Positions 27,385 through 35,453 of a DNA stretch of 64,000 nt are shown here, one piece after another. How positions within the stretch are numbered: position 1 is the first letter of the stretch; each line of letters starts with the position of its first letter. This DNA comes from Bacillus velezensis (GTDB lineage Bacteria; Bacillota; Bacilli; Bacillales; Bacillaceae), in contig NZ_LLZC01000020.1 in NCBI RefSeq assembly GCF_001461825.1, positions 496,001-560,000 on the forward strand, read 5' to 3'. The notes under the pieces are model-generated. The model made no database searches, was not told where the DNA came from, and was given only the letters and a program-made list of their open reading frames with translations. The translations under genes were made by a program, and so were the position numbers.

Positions 27385-27444
27385 CTAGCAGCGATGCACC
27401 AAGCTTGCTGTTTCTGTATCAAGATCAAGTTCTTCAATCTTCAT
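27385..27444 (-). CDS. 19-aa precursor peptide, candidate RiPP substrate
   Basis: Encodes MKIEELDLDTETASLVHRC. ATG at 27444 is nine bases after AAGGGGG, and a strong promoter lies 30-60 bases upstream. The start is acidic and leader-like (EELDLDTETAS), the end basic with a single C-terminal cysteine (VHRC). Short peptide gene, hairpin and adenylyltransferase follow each other as mccA-hairpin-mccB do in microcin C operons. MccA peptides end in Asn, so the terminal Cys would mean a different linkage chemistry (for example a thioester, thiazoline or C-terminal phosphoramidate). Not a peptide I recognise. Confidence 0.65.
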   Translation of the reverse strand: MKIEELDLDTETASLVHRC

Positions 27445-27473
27445 CAGTACACACCCCCTTTACCAATAACTAG

Positions 27474-27502
27474 ATATTATCATCAATATTGGAAAAGGAC
27501 AA
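27474..27502 (-). promoter_or_regulatory. Sigma-A-type promoter of the peptide/ThiF operon
   Basis: -35 TTGTCC (27497-27502) and -10 TAATAT (27474-27479) with a 17-base spacer; transcription would begin near 27467. Confidence 0.7.
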
Positions 27503-27563
27503 GTTATTTTTTGAAAATTTAGAATTTATATATAAATTGTGATATTTCTTCCTGCTTCCCGGT

Positions 27564-28982
27564 TTATCCCGGCAGCCGGATGATGAACACGGAGCCTTTT
27601 CCCTGCTCACTTTTCACTTCAATTGTTCCGTTATGGCTGTCGATAATGGTTTTGGTAATGGCAAGACCCAGCCCCGCGCCGCCGGATTGACGGGATCGGG
27701 AGGTTTCCGCCCTGTAAAACCGGTCAAACAAATGAGGCACATGCTCCGGAGCGATTCCCGTTCCGTTATCCGCAATCATAAGCATGATTCCTCCGTCTTT
27801 CTGCAGGGAGACGGTGATGACACCCGTGTCTTCATCCGTATGCTGCACCGCATTGTAAAATAGATTGAGAATGACCTGCTTCATTTTGTCTTTGTCAAAA
27901 ACGGATTCTATCTTTTGATCGACAAAGAACTCGAGCTTCCGGTTTCTCGCGAGCAGCTTCAACTGAGCCTCCATTTCCAAAATGACGTCTCCCAATGCGC
28001 CTTTTTTCATTTCAAAGCTCGGCACCCGGTCAATCTTCGCGAGAAACAGAAGATCCTCTATCAGCTTATTTGCCCTGGCGGATTCCGCGTACATGCTTTG
28101 AAGCGCTTTTTCTTTCTGCTCCGGCTTCTCCGCCGCTCCGCGCATTAAAATTTCGATAAAGCCGTGAATGGAGGTAAGCGGCGTTCTCAGCTCATGTGAT
28201 GCGTCTGATACAAACTGCCGGATTCGTTCCTTCGCTTCTTTTTCCGCCTGAAAAGAGGTTTCAATCCGTTCCAGCATCTGATTGATGGAGATGCCCAATG
28301 ACTCAATTTCGGCCTGCTTCCTATCGATCGGCAGCCGTTTATCGAGACTGCCGGCATTAATGTCACCCATCATACGCACAATGCGGGACAGCGGCTTGAG
28401 TGTGAGCCGGATCACCGGCAAGAAAACAAACAGTCCGATGACCAAAGCCGCAAAGGAAAGCACCGCGAAAATGCTGATCTGGCGGAAAAGCGAATCATTC
28501 AGAGGCTGGGTCAGCGTGCTCATCTGCACAACTCCCGCCTGCCTGCCGTCAACGGAAATCGCCTGAAACACGACGATGATTTCCTCACCCGCCTTATTGT
28601 GAGCCACCTGATAGTGAAGCGCCATTGTATCTGTCAGCGCATCCTGATACACTTTTTTCGGAAAAGAAGGAGCGGCCCCCGCGTGCGGGTCTTCTGATAA
28701 AACAGACATCTTGTATGATTGATTGATAAAAGCAACCGTCACCCCGGGGTAAATCAAATTCGGATGAGCCGATGTTTCGGAACGGGCAAGGGTTTTGATT
28801 GACCTCCATACGCTTTGATCCATTGAATTGATATAACTCTGAATGCTGATCGCCTGATTTTCATACATCGTCCGTGTCATAAACATGTACTGAGTGCCGC
28901 CGATGAAACATAACAGCAAGGCCAAAATCGCCAGTGACCTGAACAGGAGCTGGAATCGCAGGGTTCTGTACAGCCGTTTCAT
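27564..28982 (-). CDS. Sensor histidine kinase
   Basis: 472 aa, OmpR-type kinase. N-terminal membrane helix (LLFRSLAILALLLCFIGGTQ), extracytoplasmic sensor of ~120 residues, second helix (IFAVLSFAALVIGLFVFLPVI), HAMP, then the phospho-acceptor helix FVSDASHELRTPLTSIHGFI. ATP-binding boxes NLFYNAVQH, MIADNGTGI and GAGLGLAI follow. Its ATG overlaps the response-regulator stop by four bases. It ends about 60 bases upstream of the peptide-operon promoter, on the same strand. Signal unknown; the neighbouring PepSY protein or the operon product are candidates. Confidence 0.9.
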   Translation of the reverse strand: MKRLYRTLRFQLLFRSLAILALLLCFIGGTQYMFMTRTMYENQAISIQSYINSMDQSVWRSIKTLARSETSAHPNLIYPGVTVAFINQSYKMSVLSEDPHAGAAPSFPKKVYQDALTDTMALHYQVAHNKAGEEIIVVFQAISVDGRQAGVVQMSTLTQPLNDSLFRQISIFAVLSFAALVIGLFVFLPVIRLTLKPLSRIVRMMGDINAGSLDKRLPIDRKQAEIESLGISINQMLERIETSFQAEKEAKERIRQFVSDASHELRTPLTSIHGFIEILMRGAAEKPEQKEKALQSMYAESARANKLIEDLLFLAKIDRVPSFEMKKGALGDVILEMEAQLKLLARNRKLEFFVDQKIESVFDKDKMKQVILNLFYNAVQHTDEDTGVITVSLQKDGGIMLMIADNGTGIAPEHVPHLFDRFYRAETSRSRQSGGAGLGLAITKTIIDSHNGTIEVKSEQGKGSVFIIRLPG

Positions 28983-29662
28983 GCCAGATCCACCCTGTAC
29001 CCGGCGCCCCGAACCGTGCGAATCACCTTGTGTTCTTTGTCCTTCAGCTTTTCGCGCAAAGAACGGATGTACACCTCGACGATATTGTCTTCCCCGTAAA
29101 AATCATAGCCCCATACCTGATCGAGAATCCTCGTTTTGCTGAGAACCGTTCCGTGGTGGAGCACTAAACATTTCAGCAGTTCATATTCGGTGGCGGACAG
29201 CTTCAAAGGCTGTTCATTGTAAATAATCTCTCTGCTCCGGTCATCGATTCGGAAGGGGCCGAGCACCACCTCATCGAAAAGATGCGGAAACTGGTTGCGG
29301 ATTCTTGCGTAAATTCTGGCAAGCAGCTCCTCAAAGCTGAACGGTTTGATCATGTAATCATCAGCGCCTTCAATCAGCGCCTTTACGCGAAACTCTACTT
29401 CATCCTTCGCGGTCAGCATGATGATGGCGGTATTGCTTGTTTTCTTGAGCATTCTTGACAGCTCAAGCCCATCCATTCCCGGCATCATCACGTCCAAAAC
29501 GGCAATATGAGGCTGAAATGTTTTCACAAGATTCATCGCCGACATCCCGTCTGCCGCGGACATCACTTCAAACCCTTCATTGACAAGCCCCATCGTTAAA
29601 AAATCAATGATGGCGGGCTCGTCGTCTACAATCAGCACCTTGATGCCTTTCAACTTATCCAT
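28979..29662 (-). CDS. OmpR-family response regulator
   Basis: 227 aa from the ATG at 29662 (AAGGAGAG eight bases upstream). Receiver domain: LIVDDEPAIIDFL, phosphorylation site VLDVMMPGMDGLEL, MLTAKDEVEF and the lysine switch DYMIKPFSFEELLARI. C-terminal winged helix ending IVEVYIRSLREKLKD and VRGAGYRVDLA. Divergent from the PepSY gene; the shared intergenic region carries repeats it may bind. Confidence 0.9.
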   Translation of the reverse strand: MDKLKGIKVLIVDDEPAIIDFLTMGLVNEGFEVMSAADGMSAMNLVKTFQPHIAVLDVMMPGMDGLELSRMLKKTSNTAIIMLTAKDEVEFRVKALIEGADDYMIKPFSFEELLARIYARIRNQFPHLFDEVVLGPFRIDDRSREIIYNEQPLKLSATEYELLKCLVLHHGTVLSKTRILDQVWGYDFYGEDNIVEVYIRSLREKLKDKEHKVIRTVRGAGYRVDLA

Positions 29663-29746
29663 GATGCAGTCTCTCCTTAGATGTATCAGCCTGTGTTTAT
29701 TTTTTTCGCTTCCCCTTCTATTATTCGCTTTTATCTGAAACAAAAC

Positions 29747-29820
29747 TGAATCTAAGCTGAAAATCCGCTGAATTCAGGAAGTTTTCAGCTTAGATTCATG
29801 TTGTTTTCAGTTTGGGTCTT
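29747..29820. promoter_or_regulatory. Inverted and direct repeats between the response regulator and PepSY genes
   Basis: A 17-bp perfect inverted repeat: TGAATCTAAGCTGAAAA at 29747-29763 and TTTTCAGCTTAGATTCA at 29782-29798. A related direct copy TTTTCAGTTTGGGTCTT starts at 29804, 22 bases after the right arm and just ahead of a TACAAT -10 element (29821-29826). Direct repeats about two turns apart near -35 are typical of OmpR-type activators. Confidence 0.65.
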
Positions 29821-29875
29821 TACAATAAGCCTTAGTTGGGAAGCCAACAATGAAATGTTTAAGGAGGAATATATG

Positions 29876-30787
29876 ATGGGAATTACAAAAGTTTTATCAG
29901 GAGCTGCACTGGGGACCATACTTTCAATCAGTTCTTTAACTTCAGCGCATGCGGCTGTCATTCATAAGGATGACGCAGCGCAGACGAAAGTGGAAACGAA
30001 ACAGCAGGCTTCCGTTTCTATCTCTAAAGCGAAAGAGACCGCATTGAAAAACTGCAGCTGCAAAGGCGCCGTTCAATCAGCGCAAATGAAAAAAGTCAAC
30101 GGCGCTTACGTATATGTTGTCAACGTCCTTGACGTAAAAGGAAAGCAGCACACCGTCAATGTCAACAGCTCCAGCGGAAAAGTCGTGAAACACCAAATTG
30201 AAAAGAAACAGCAATTCATTTCAAAATCCGGCGCTGAAAAAATCGCCGTGAAGAATTGCAAAGGAACAGTGAAGTCTTCTGAGCTGAAGACCGAACATAA
30301 CGCTATGGTTTACGTGGTTCAGGTGTCAGGACAAGACGGGAAGCTTCACACATTCCATATCAATTGTAAAAACAGCAAAATCGTCAAACATGATATAAAG
30401 AATAACCAGCAACACATGACCCGTGCAAAAGCGGAATCGTTCGCACTCAGCCATTGCAAAGGCGCTGTGAAATCCGCTCAAATGAAAAAAGAAAACGGCG
30501 TATCAGTCTATGTTGTCAGCATATTCGGCCAGGACGGCAAGCTTCATACGCTCCACATGGACGGCAAAAGCGGAAAAATCCTGAAAGAAGAAGTGCAGAA
30601 AAAACAAGTGATGATCGCTTCTAAAAAAGCGCATTCCATCGCGCTCAGCCATTGCAAAGGCGCTGTGAAATCGTCTGAAATGAAGAAAGAAAACGGCGTC
30701 TACAAGTACATCGTGAAAATCACTGCCCAAAACCATACGGAACAAACGGTGAAAGTAAACGCTCAAAACGGAGCCATCTGTAAATAA
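29876..30787 (+). CDS. Secreted protein with four cysteine-containing PepSY-like repeats
   Basis: 303 aa from the ATG at 29876, eight bases after AAGGAGG. Signal peptide ends near SAHA. Four repeats of about 65 residues follow, each built as xxxAxxxALxxCKGxVKSxxMKK, a beta-hairpin YVYVV..., and a GKxHTxxVNxxSGKVVK strand: the PepSY pattern. Each repeat keeps a cysteine (NCSCKGAV, NCKGTV, HCKGAV, HCKGAV). PepSY domains often inhibit peptidases or sense extracellular factors. Divergent from a two-component system that probably controls it. Very lysine-rich. Confidence 0.75.
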   Translation: MGITKVLSGAALGTILSISSLTSAHAAVIHKDDAAQTKVETKQQASVSISKAKETALKNCSCKGAVQSAQMKKVNGAYVYVVNVLDVKGKQHTVNVNSSSGKVVKHQIEKKQQFISKSGAEKIAVKNCKGTVKSSELKTEHNAMVYVVQVSGQDGKLHTFHINCKNSKIVKHDIKNNQQHMTRAKAESFALSHCKGAVKSAQMKKENGVSVYVVSIFGQDGKLHTLHMDGKSGKILKEEVQKKQVMIASKKAHSIALSHCKGAVKSSEMKKENGVYKYIVKITAQNHTEQTVKVNAQNGAICK

Positions 30788-30902
30788 CAAAAAATAAGCT
30801 CTGCCGGCAGTTTCATCTGCCGCTTCAATTCAGCAGCACCAGTCTGTTTCAATCACAAAGTTCTAAGTTCATGTCTACCTTTTCTAAATATACCCATTTT
30901 TA

Positions 30903-30938
30903 ACTGAACGTGTTGTGACCCACGTTCAGTTCTTTTTT
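30903..30938 (+). terminator. Terminator downstream of the PepSY gene
   Basis: Perfect 10-bp stem ACTGAACGTG/CACGTTCAGT followed by TCTTTTTTT. Confidence 0.85.
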
Positions 30939-30960
30939 TATGGCTTCTGAAAAAAGGCAT

Positions 30961-30987
30961 AAAAAAAGCGCCCTGAAAAAGGACGTT
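30961..30987 (-). terminator. Terminator of the 27-aa peptide gene
   Basis: Minus strand CGTCC/GGGCG stem (one wobble pair) followed by CTTTTTTTAT. Confidence 0.5.
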
Positions 30988-31009
30988 TGATATGACATGT
31001 TTCATTTTC

Positions 31010-31093
31010 TTAAATTCTGCATTCTAAAATAATTCTTCCTTCACATTCACCTTCAATTTCATTCAATACGATGATCACATCAGCCGTTTTCAT
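31010..31093 (-). CDS. 27-aa peptide of unknown function
   Basis: ATG at 31093 with GGGGAGGTG six bases upstream. The product begins MKTADVIIVLNEIEGECEGR and ends IILECRI, acidic with two cysteines. A TTGATT...TATTAT promoter-like pair (18-base spacer) lies just upstream and a terminator just downstream, so it has all parts of a stand-alone transcript. No family recognised. It lies between the PepSY gene and htrC, at the edge of the accessory block. Confidence 0.5.
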   Translation of the reverse strand: MKTADVIIVLNEIEGECEGRIILECRI

Positions 31094-31144
31094 GTGTTTC
31101 ACCTCCCCGTTTTCATAATAGTATAATATTAACAAATAAATCAA

Positions 31145-31178
31145 TAAAAAACAGCCCGGAAATCCGGGCTGTTTTTTT
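31145..31178 (-). terminator. htrC operon terminator
   Basis: Stem AACAGCCCGGA/TCCGGGCTGTT with T-runs; follows the htrC stop. Confidence 0.85.
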
Positions 31179-32373
31179 ATTTCTGTAATCGATCCGCTTC
31201 TGTCAGTTTGACTTCCGCTGTTTTTTTCTTTCCCGAACGGTAGAACGTGATGTTCACACGGTCGCCGATCTTTTTGCGATACAGGCGCTCACGGAGATCC
31301 ACAACGTCATTGACCTTATGTCCGTCGAACCCGGTAATCACGTCGAGCTTTTTCAAACCCGCTTTTCCGGCCGGTGAAAACGCGTCGACACCCATAATGA
31401 CCGCCCCGGTTTTAATGCCTTTCGGAAGTTTCAGCGTCTGGCTCCAATGGTAGCTCGCAATATCCGTTAAGGATTTCATCTCAATACCGAGGAAAGGCCG
31501 TCTGACTTCTCCGTATTTTTCTAAATCCTGAATAACGGGAATGACAAGCTTTGACGGGATGGACAGGCCGATGCCTTCAACGGCGGATTCAGCGATCTTC
31601 ATTGAGTTGATGCCGACCACCTTGCCCGATATATCCATCAAAGCGCCTCCGCTATTGCCGGGATTAATCGCGGCGTCGGTCTGCAGCACTTCCGCATTCC
31701 AATCCGGCTGTCCGTCGCCGTTTGAGTCAACGGGCACTGCCCTTTCCGTGCCTGAAATGATCCCCTGTGTCACTGATCCCGCAAATTCAAGCCCGAGCGG
31801 ATTTCCGATCGCAATGACCGGTTCTCCGACTTTGACTTGATCAGAATTGCCGAACTGGGCGGCCGATTTGATTTTATCAGACTTCACCTTCAGCACGGCG
31901 AGATCCATCAGACGGTCGCTCCCGATCAGCTCAGCAGGCACGCGTGAGCCATCCTTCAGGCTGATCTCAATTTCAGTCGCACCTGCAATGACATGGTGAT
32001 TGGTTACGATATAAGAAGTGTTTCCGTTCTTTTTGTAAATGACGCCCGATCCGCTTCCCGCTTCGCCGCCCTCTCCCCAAATATCGGTCTTTTGGATATT
32101 GAGAACACCGACTACCGAACCTGATACACGGCTGACCATATTCGTGACAGCATCGTTGACATTGACGTTGACTGTTTTCACCTGTTCGCTGCCGAGACGC
32201 TGGCTGGTGCTTTTGCTGCTTTCTCCATGGTCTCCGCCTGTCCAGTACGGCAGCAGGAAAGCCATGAGCGCGGCCCCGACGATGACGCCGATCAGACTTG
32301 ATAGAAAGTACCCTCTCTTGCTGCGGCGGGGCTGTTCGGAGGCGTACTGTTCATCATCGCGATTATAATCCAC
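31177..32373 (-). CDS. htrC: HtrC (YyxA), membrane-anchored HtrA-like serine protease
   Basis: 398 aa from a GTG at 32373. Short cytoplasmic N-terminus (charged), one membrane helix ([20 protein letters not shown]), trypsin-like domain with catalytic His in [13 protein letters not shown], Asp in [10 protein letters not shown] and Ser in [15 protein letters not shown], and a C-terminal PDZ domain ([23 protein letters not shown]). Degrades or refolds misfolded exported proteins. In Bacillus it follows the wal operon, as here. Confidence 0.95.
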   Translation of the reverse strand: MDYNRDDEQYASEQPRRSKRGYFLSSLIGVIVGAALMAFLLPYWTGGDHGESSKSTSQRLGSEQVKTVNVNVNDAVTNMVSRVSGSVVGVLNIQKTDIWGEGGEAGSGSGVIYKKNGNTSYIVTNHHVIAGATEIEISLKDGSRVPAELIGSDRLMDLAVLKVKSDKIKSAAQFGNSDQVKVGEPVIAIGNPLGLEFAGSVTQGIISGTERAVPVDSNGDGQPDWNAEVLQTDAAINPGNSGGALMDISGKVVGINSMKIAESAVEGIGLSIPSKLVIPVIQDLEKYGEVRRPFLGIEMKSLTDIASYHWSQTLKLPKGIKTGAVIMGVDAFSPAGKAGLKKLDVITGFDGHKVNDVVDLRERLYRKKIGDRVNITFYRSGKKKTAEVKLTEADRLQK

Positions 32374-32459
32374 CCTATTTCAAATCCTTTCAAGAGTACT
32401 CGATTTGCTTATAGTGTGGGTCAGATCGCGGATTAATAATCATGATTCATTTGGAAAAA

Positions 32460-33254
32460 TTACACGGCGCACAGCGGCGTCGGGATTTTCGGATCGGTAT
32501 CAAATAACTGAAACGTTTCCCCGGCGACAAATCCTTTCGCAGCCAATGTCTGCTGCACGGACATTCTCGCCAGTTCCTTCATATTGTTGTCCTGGCTCAG
32601 ATGCGCCAAATAGATGCGCGATGTGCCGTCGCCGATGACATCAGTCATGGCGAGCGCCGCGTCTTCATTCGAGACGTGGCCGACATCGCTTAAAATCCGC
32701 CGCTTAATGCTCCAAGGGTATCTGCCCATTTGCAGCATGCCGACATCATGGTTGCTTTCAAACACAAACACATTGGCCGAACGGATAATGCCTTTCATTC
32801 TGTCGCTCACATACCCGGTGTCCGTCATCAGCGCGAGCTTTCTGCCTTGGTAGTGGAAAACATAAAACATCGGCTCGGCCGCGTCATGAGAGACGCCGAA
32901 TGACTCAACATCAAGCCCGCCGAAGGATTTCACGCTTTCCATCGGGAACAAAAACTTTTGTCCGGTATCCAGCTTGCCGATCTGATTCTCCATCGCTTTC
33001 CACGTCTTTTCATTCGCGTAGACGGGAAGACCGTACTTTCTCGCAATGACGCCGAGCCCTTTAATATGGTCGCTGTGCTCGTGAGTGACAAAGATGCCGT
33101 CGACGTCGTCTATCTTGCGGCCGATTTTCTCCATCAGCCCGTCCATCGCTTTACCGCTCAGGCCGGCATCCACCAGAAAAGAGTGCTCCTCTGTCTCCAG
33201 ATAAAACGCGTTTCCGGTACTCCCGCTCGCAAGCACGCTAAATTGCAAGCCCAT
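32460..33254 (-). CDS. walJ: WalJ (YycJ), metallo-beta-lactamase-fold exonuclease
   Basis: 264 aa. Metallo-beta-lactamase fold with the zinc motif [13 protein letters not shown], later [10 protein letters not shown] and the C-terminal [11 protein letters not shown]. YycJ/WalJ homologues are 5'-3' DNA exonucleases linked to mismatch repair and cell-division control. Distal member of the wal operon. Confidence 0.92.
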   Translation of the reverse strand: MGLQFSVLASGSTGNAFYLETEEHSFLVDAGLSGKAMDGLMEKIGRKIDDVDGIFVTHEHSDHIKGLGVIARKYGLPVYANEKTWKAMENQIGKLDTGQKFLFPMESVKSFGGLDVESFGVSHDAAEPMFYVFHYQGRKLALMTDTGYVSDRMKGIIRSANVFVFESNHDVGMLQMGRYPWSIKRRILSDVGHVSNEDAALAMTDVIGDGTSRIYLAHLSQDNNMKELARMSVQQTLAAKGFVAGETFQLFDTDPKIPTPLCAV

Positions 33255-33268
33255 TGTGTCTCACTCCA

Positions 33269-34108
33269 TTATTTATTTTGATTGTTATCAATGACTGTGC
33301 TTTCCAATGCGTTCACAGTGTACGTTTGCAGTGTCTTTTTCTTCGTCCCTTTTGACTTATCTTCAATTGTAATTCTCCATACCGGCGCCAGCACCTGCGT
33401 ACTTGTCAGCGGATATTGGGCAATATAGCCGAACTTAACGCTTTTAACGGCGCAATTCGCTTTTAAGTAATTTTGAGAATACAATAATTCGACCGCATCC
33501 AGCTCAGGAATCAGGCTCTCCGTCTGGATTCGCTTGAATGACTCCAGCATGGTCTGCTCGTAAGATACGACCTCGTTTTTATCGTTCAGATGCAGAATCA
33601 CCTGTCCGATCGCATCCGTGGACGAGTCAAAATCCTGATAAATAAACTGGCCGTCATACATCTGGTAAAAAATGATCTGTTTTTTATCCTTGTCGACTTT
33701 CCACAGTTTATATTTTTCACCGCCGGTTACTTTAGAGCTGACGAGCGATTCCGCATCCTCCTGCGTTTTTTGCTTCGATAAACCGACCGGATCGGTAAAT
33801 TTCATTTTCAGCGTCGTAACCTTGTGATCATCCGCCGGCATCTCCATTAAAGGCTTTTGATCTTTCAAAGCATCAATATCTTCGGCGGTAAATACCTTTT
33901 GGCCCGCCGTCAGCCGGTAGCCCGTCGCGGAATCAGAGGACAGGTTGCCGAAAGTGATATGATCCATCTCCATGTCTTTTTCCACATTTGAATTTTTAAT
34001 CACTTCGTATTCACTGCTCGAGCGTTTTTCAAAAAACTGATAGCCGAGAAAAATATCGAGGATGAGGAAGGCAATGATGAAGATCGTTTTTGTCTTATTC
34101 CACTCCAT
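33269..34108 (-). CDS. walI: WalI (YycI), regulator of WalK
   Basis: 279 aa. One N-terminal membrane helix ([19 protein letters not shown]) and an extracytoplasmic YycI domain. Together with WalH it forms a membrane complex with WalK and restrains its activity. Its ATG overlaps walH by 14 bases. Confidence 0.93.
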   Translation of the reverse strand: MEWNKTKTIFIIAFLILDIFLGYQFFEKRSSSEYEVIKNSNVEKDMEMDHITFGNLSSDSATGYRLTAGQKVFTAEDIDALKDQKPLMEMPADDHKVTTLKMKFTDPVGLSKQKTQEDAESLVSSKVTGGEKYKLWKVDKDKKQIIFYQMYDGQFIYQDFDSSTDAIGQVILHLNDKNEVVSYEQTMLESFKRIQTESLIPELDAVELLYSQNYLKANCAVKSVKFGYIAQYPLTSTQVLAPVWRITIEDKSKGTKKKTLQTYTVNALESTVIDNNQNK

Positions 34109-35453
34109 TATCGTCCTCCTCCTTCCCCAGCAGATCTTTCGTAATCGGGACGATCTTCCCGTTGATTTTCATACTCCAGACGGGTTCCAGTTCAACGAGA
34201 TCATTCGTTGATGAAGAGACCATTTGATAGGACAGGAAGATCTGGTCGATTTTATTCACGTCGTATTTATCCTGCTGCTCCAGCAGAGACACAACCTCAT
34301 TGCCGTTCATCATTTTTACGTCTTTTGTTTTAATCGGATTCGGTCCGAGAACATAGTTCGGCCGCTTGTAGCTGAGAACCTCGTCATTGGCCCATTGCAG
34401 GGTCAAAACAGGTCCGGATCCGAAAGGCTTAGACGTGCTGTTGATCACGGGCATTTGGTCTTTAAACATGTAGAAACTCAGCTGCTGGTTATCACTCACA
34501 TTGAAAAATTGATAATGATCCGTCCAGCTTCCCGTATCCTCTAAATATTTATAGCTTTTCTTAATCAGCTCGCCTGTTTGATAAGAAGCGCTTTGTGCCA
34601 GGTTCCGATGCTGGAATTGAATCTGCCGCTGTGTCGAATTGATTTCCAGACGGCTGATTCCGTCAGTCAGCACATTCCGATTGTAATTCGGGTCTTCTCT
34701 GACCGTGCTCGGATCATTAAAAAGCGTCTGCTTAAACAGGTTCGTCTTAATGGTTTCAGTGATAAATTCTTTTTCCTTCATATTAAACCGCGCATTCGGC
34801 ATGAGAAATTCTTTGCTTTTTCCGACCGAATAGAGGTGGTATAACGGCATACTCGACTTTTTGCTGTACAGCTCATTCATCAGATTGCGGTAATTCGCCG
34901 ATTCCACAGTCACTTCCAAAATCAGCTGCTTGCTGTATGAGACCATGTAAATCTTCTTATTCGTCTTATTCTCATTAAACGGAATGACAATATGGTCAAA
35001 TGAGCTGTATTCCATTGACGGATTCGACCATTTAAACATCGTTTGGAAGAAATCAATCGGAATGGTGTCATTGAATTGCAGATCGAGCTTTGCCGAATTG
35101 CCGTTTCTGCCGTAAAGCCAATTTTTAAAACCGAGCTTGTCGTATTGATCGGAAATATCCTTCATCCCTTTTACTTCCCATTGCGGCAAATCCGCCCACA
35201 GGTCATTAAAGAGCGTCTCATCATTCACTTTGTAATGAGAGCCGTTTGTATGAATAAACATATCCCGGGGTTTTACCGTTTGCGACACTTTTTGGCTCGT
35301 TTTATCAATTTTATGCTTTTCCCGGACAGTCGATTTGGTTGAGGCCGTGCCTTCTGAAAAATTGGGCTGGAATGTCCAAATTCCCCATGTTAAAACAAGA
35401 CTAATGACGACCAGCACTGACAGTATGACTGTTTTTATATTTTCACGCCTCAT
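34095..35453 (-). CDS. walH: WalH (YycH), regulator of WalK
   Basis: 452 aa from the ATG at 35453 (AGAGG nine bases upstream); the earlier ATG at 35462 is too close to that site. Single N-terminal helix ([19 protein letters not shown]) and a large extracytoplasmic YycH domain. Partner of WalI in repressing WalK. Overlaps the walK end by 11 bases. Confidence 0.93.
   Translation of the reverse strand: MRRENIKTVILSVLVVISLVLTWGIWTFQPNFSEGTASTKSTVREKHKIDKTSQKVSQTVKPRDMFIHTNGSHYKVNDETLFNDLWADLPQWEVKGMKDISDQYDKLGFKNWLYGRNGNSAKLDLQFNDTIPIDFFQTMFKWSNPSMEYSSFDHIVIPFNENKTNKKIYMVSYSKQLILEVTVESANYRNLMNELYSKKSSMPLYHLYSVGKSKEFLMPNARFNMKEKEFITETIKTNLFKQTLFNDPSTVREDPNYNRNVLTDGISRLEINSTQRQIQFQHRNLAQSASYQTGELIKKSYKYLEDTGSWTDHYQFFNVSDNQQLSFYMFKDQMPVINSTSKPFGSGPVLTLQWANDEVLSYKRPNYVLGPNPIKTKDVKMMNGNEVVSLLEQQDKYDVNKIDQIFLSYQMVSSSTNDLVELEPVWSMKINGKIVPITKDLLGKEEDDNGVE

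Noticed and set aside
21411-27444. Operon as the known B. amyloliquefaciens carboxymethyl-cytidine microcin cluster
   Set aside because: That cluster, as I recall it, has an Asn-ending peptide and MccD/E/F/S-type genes; none of these is here.
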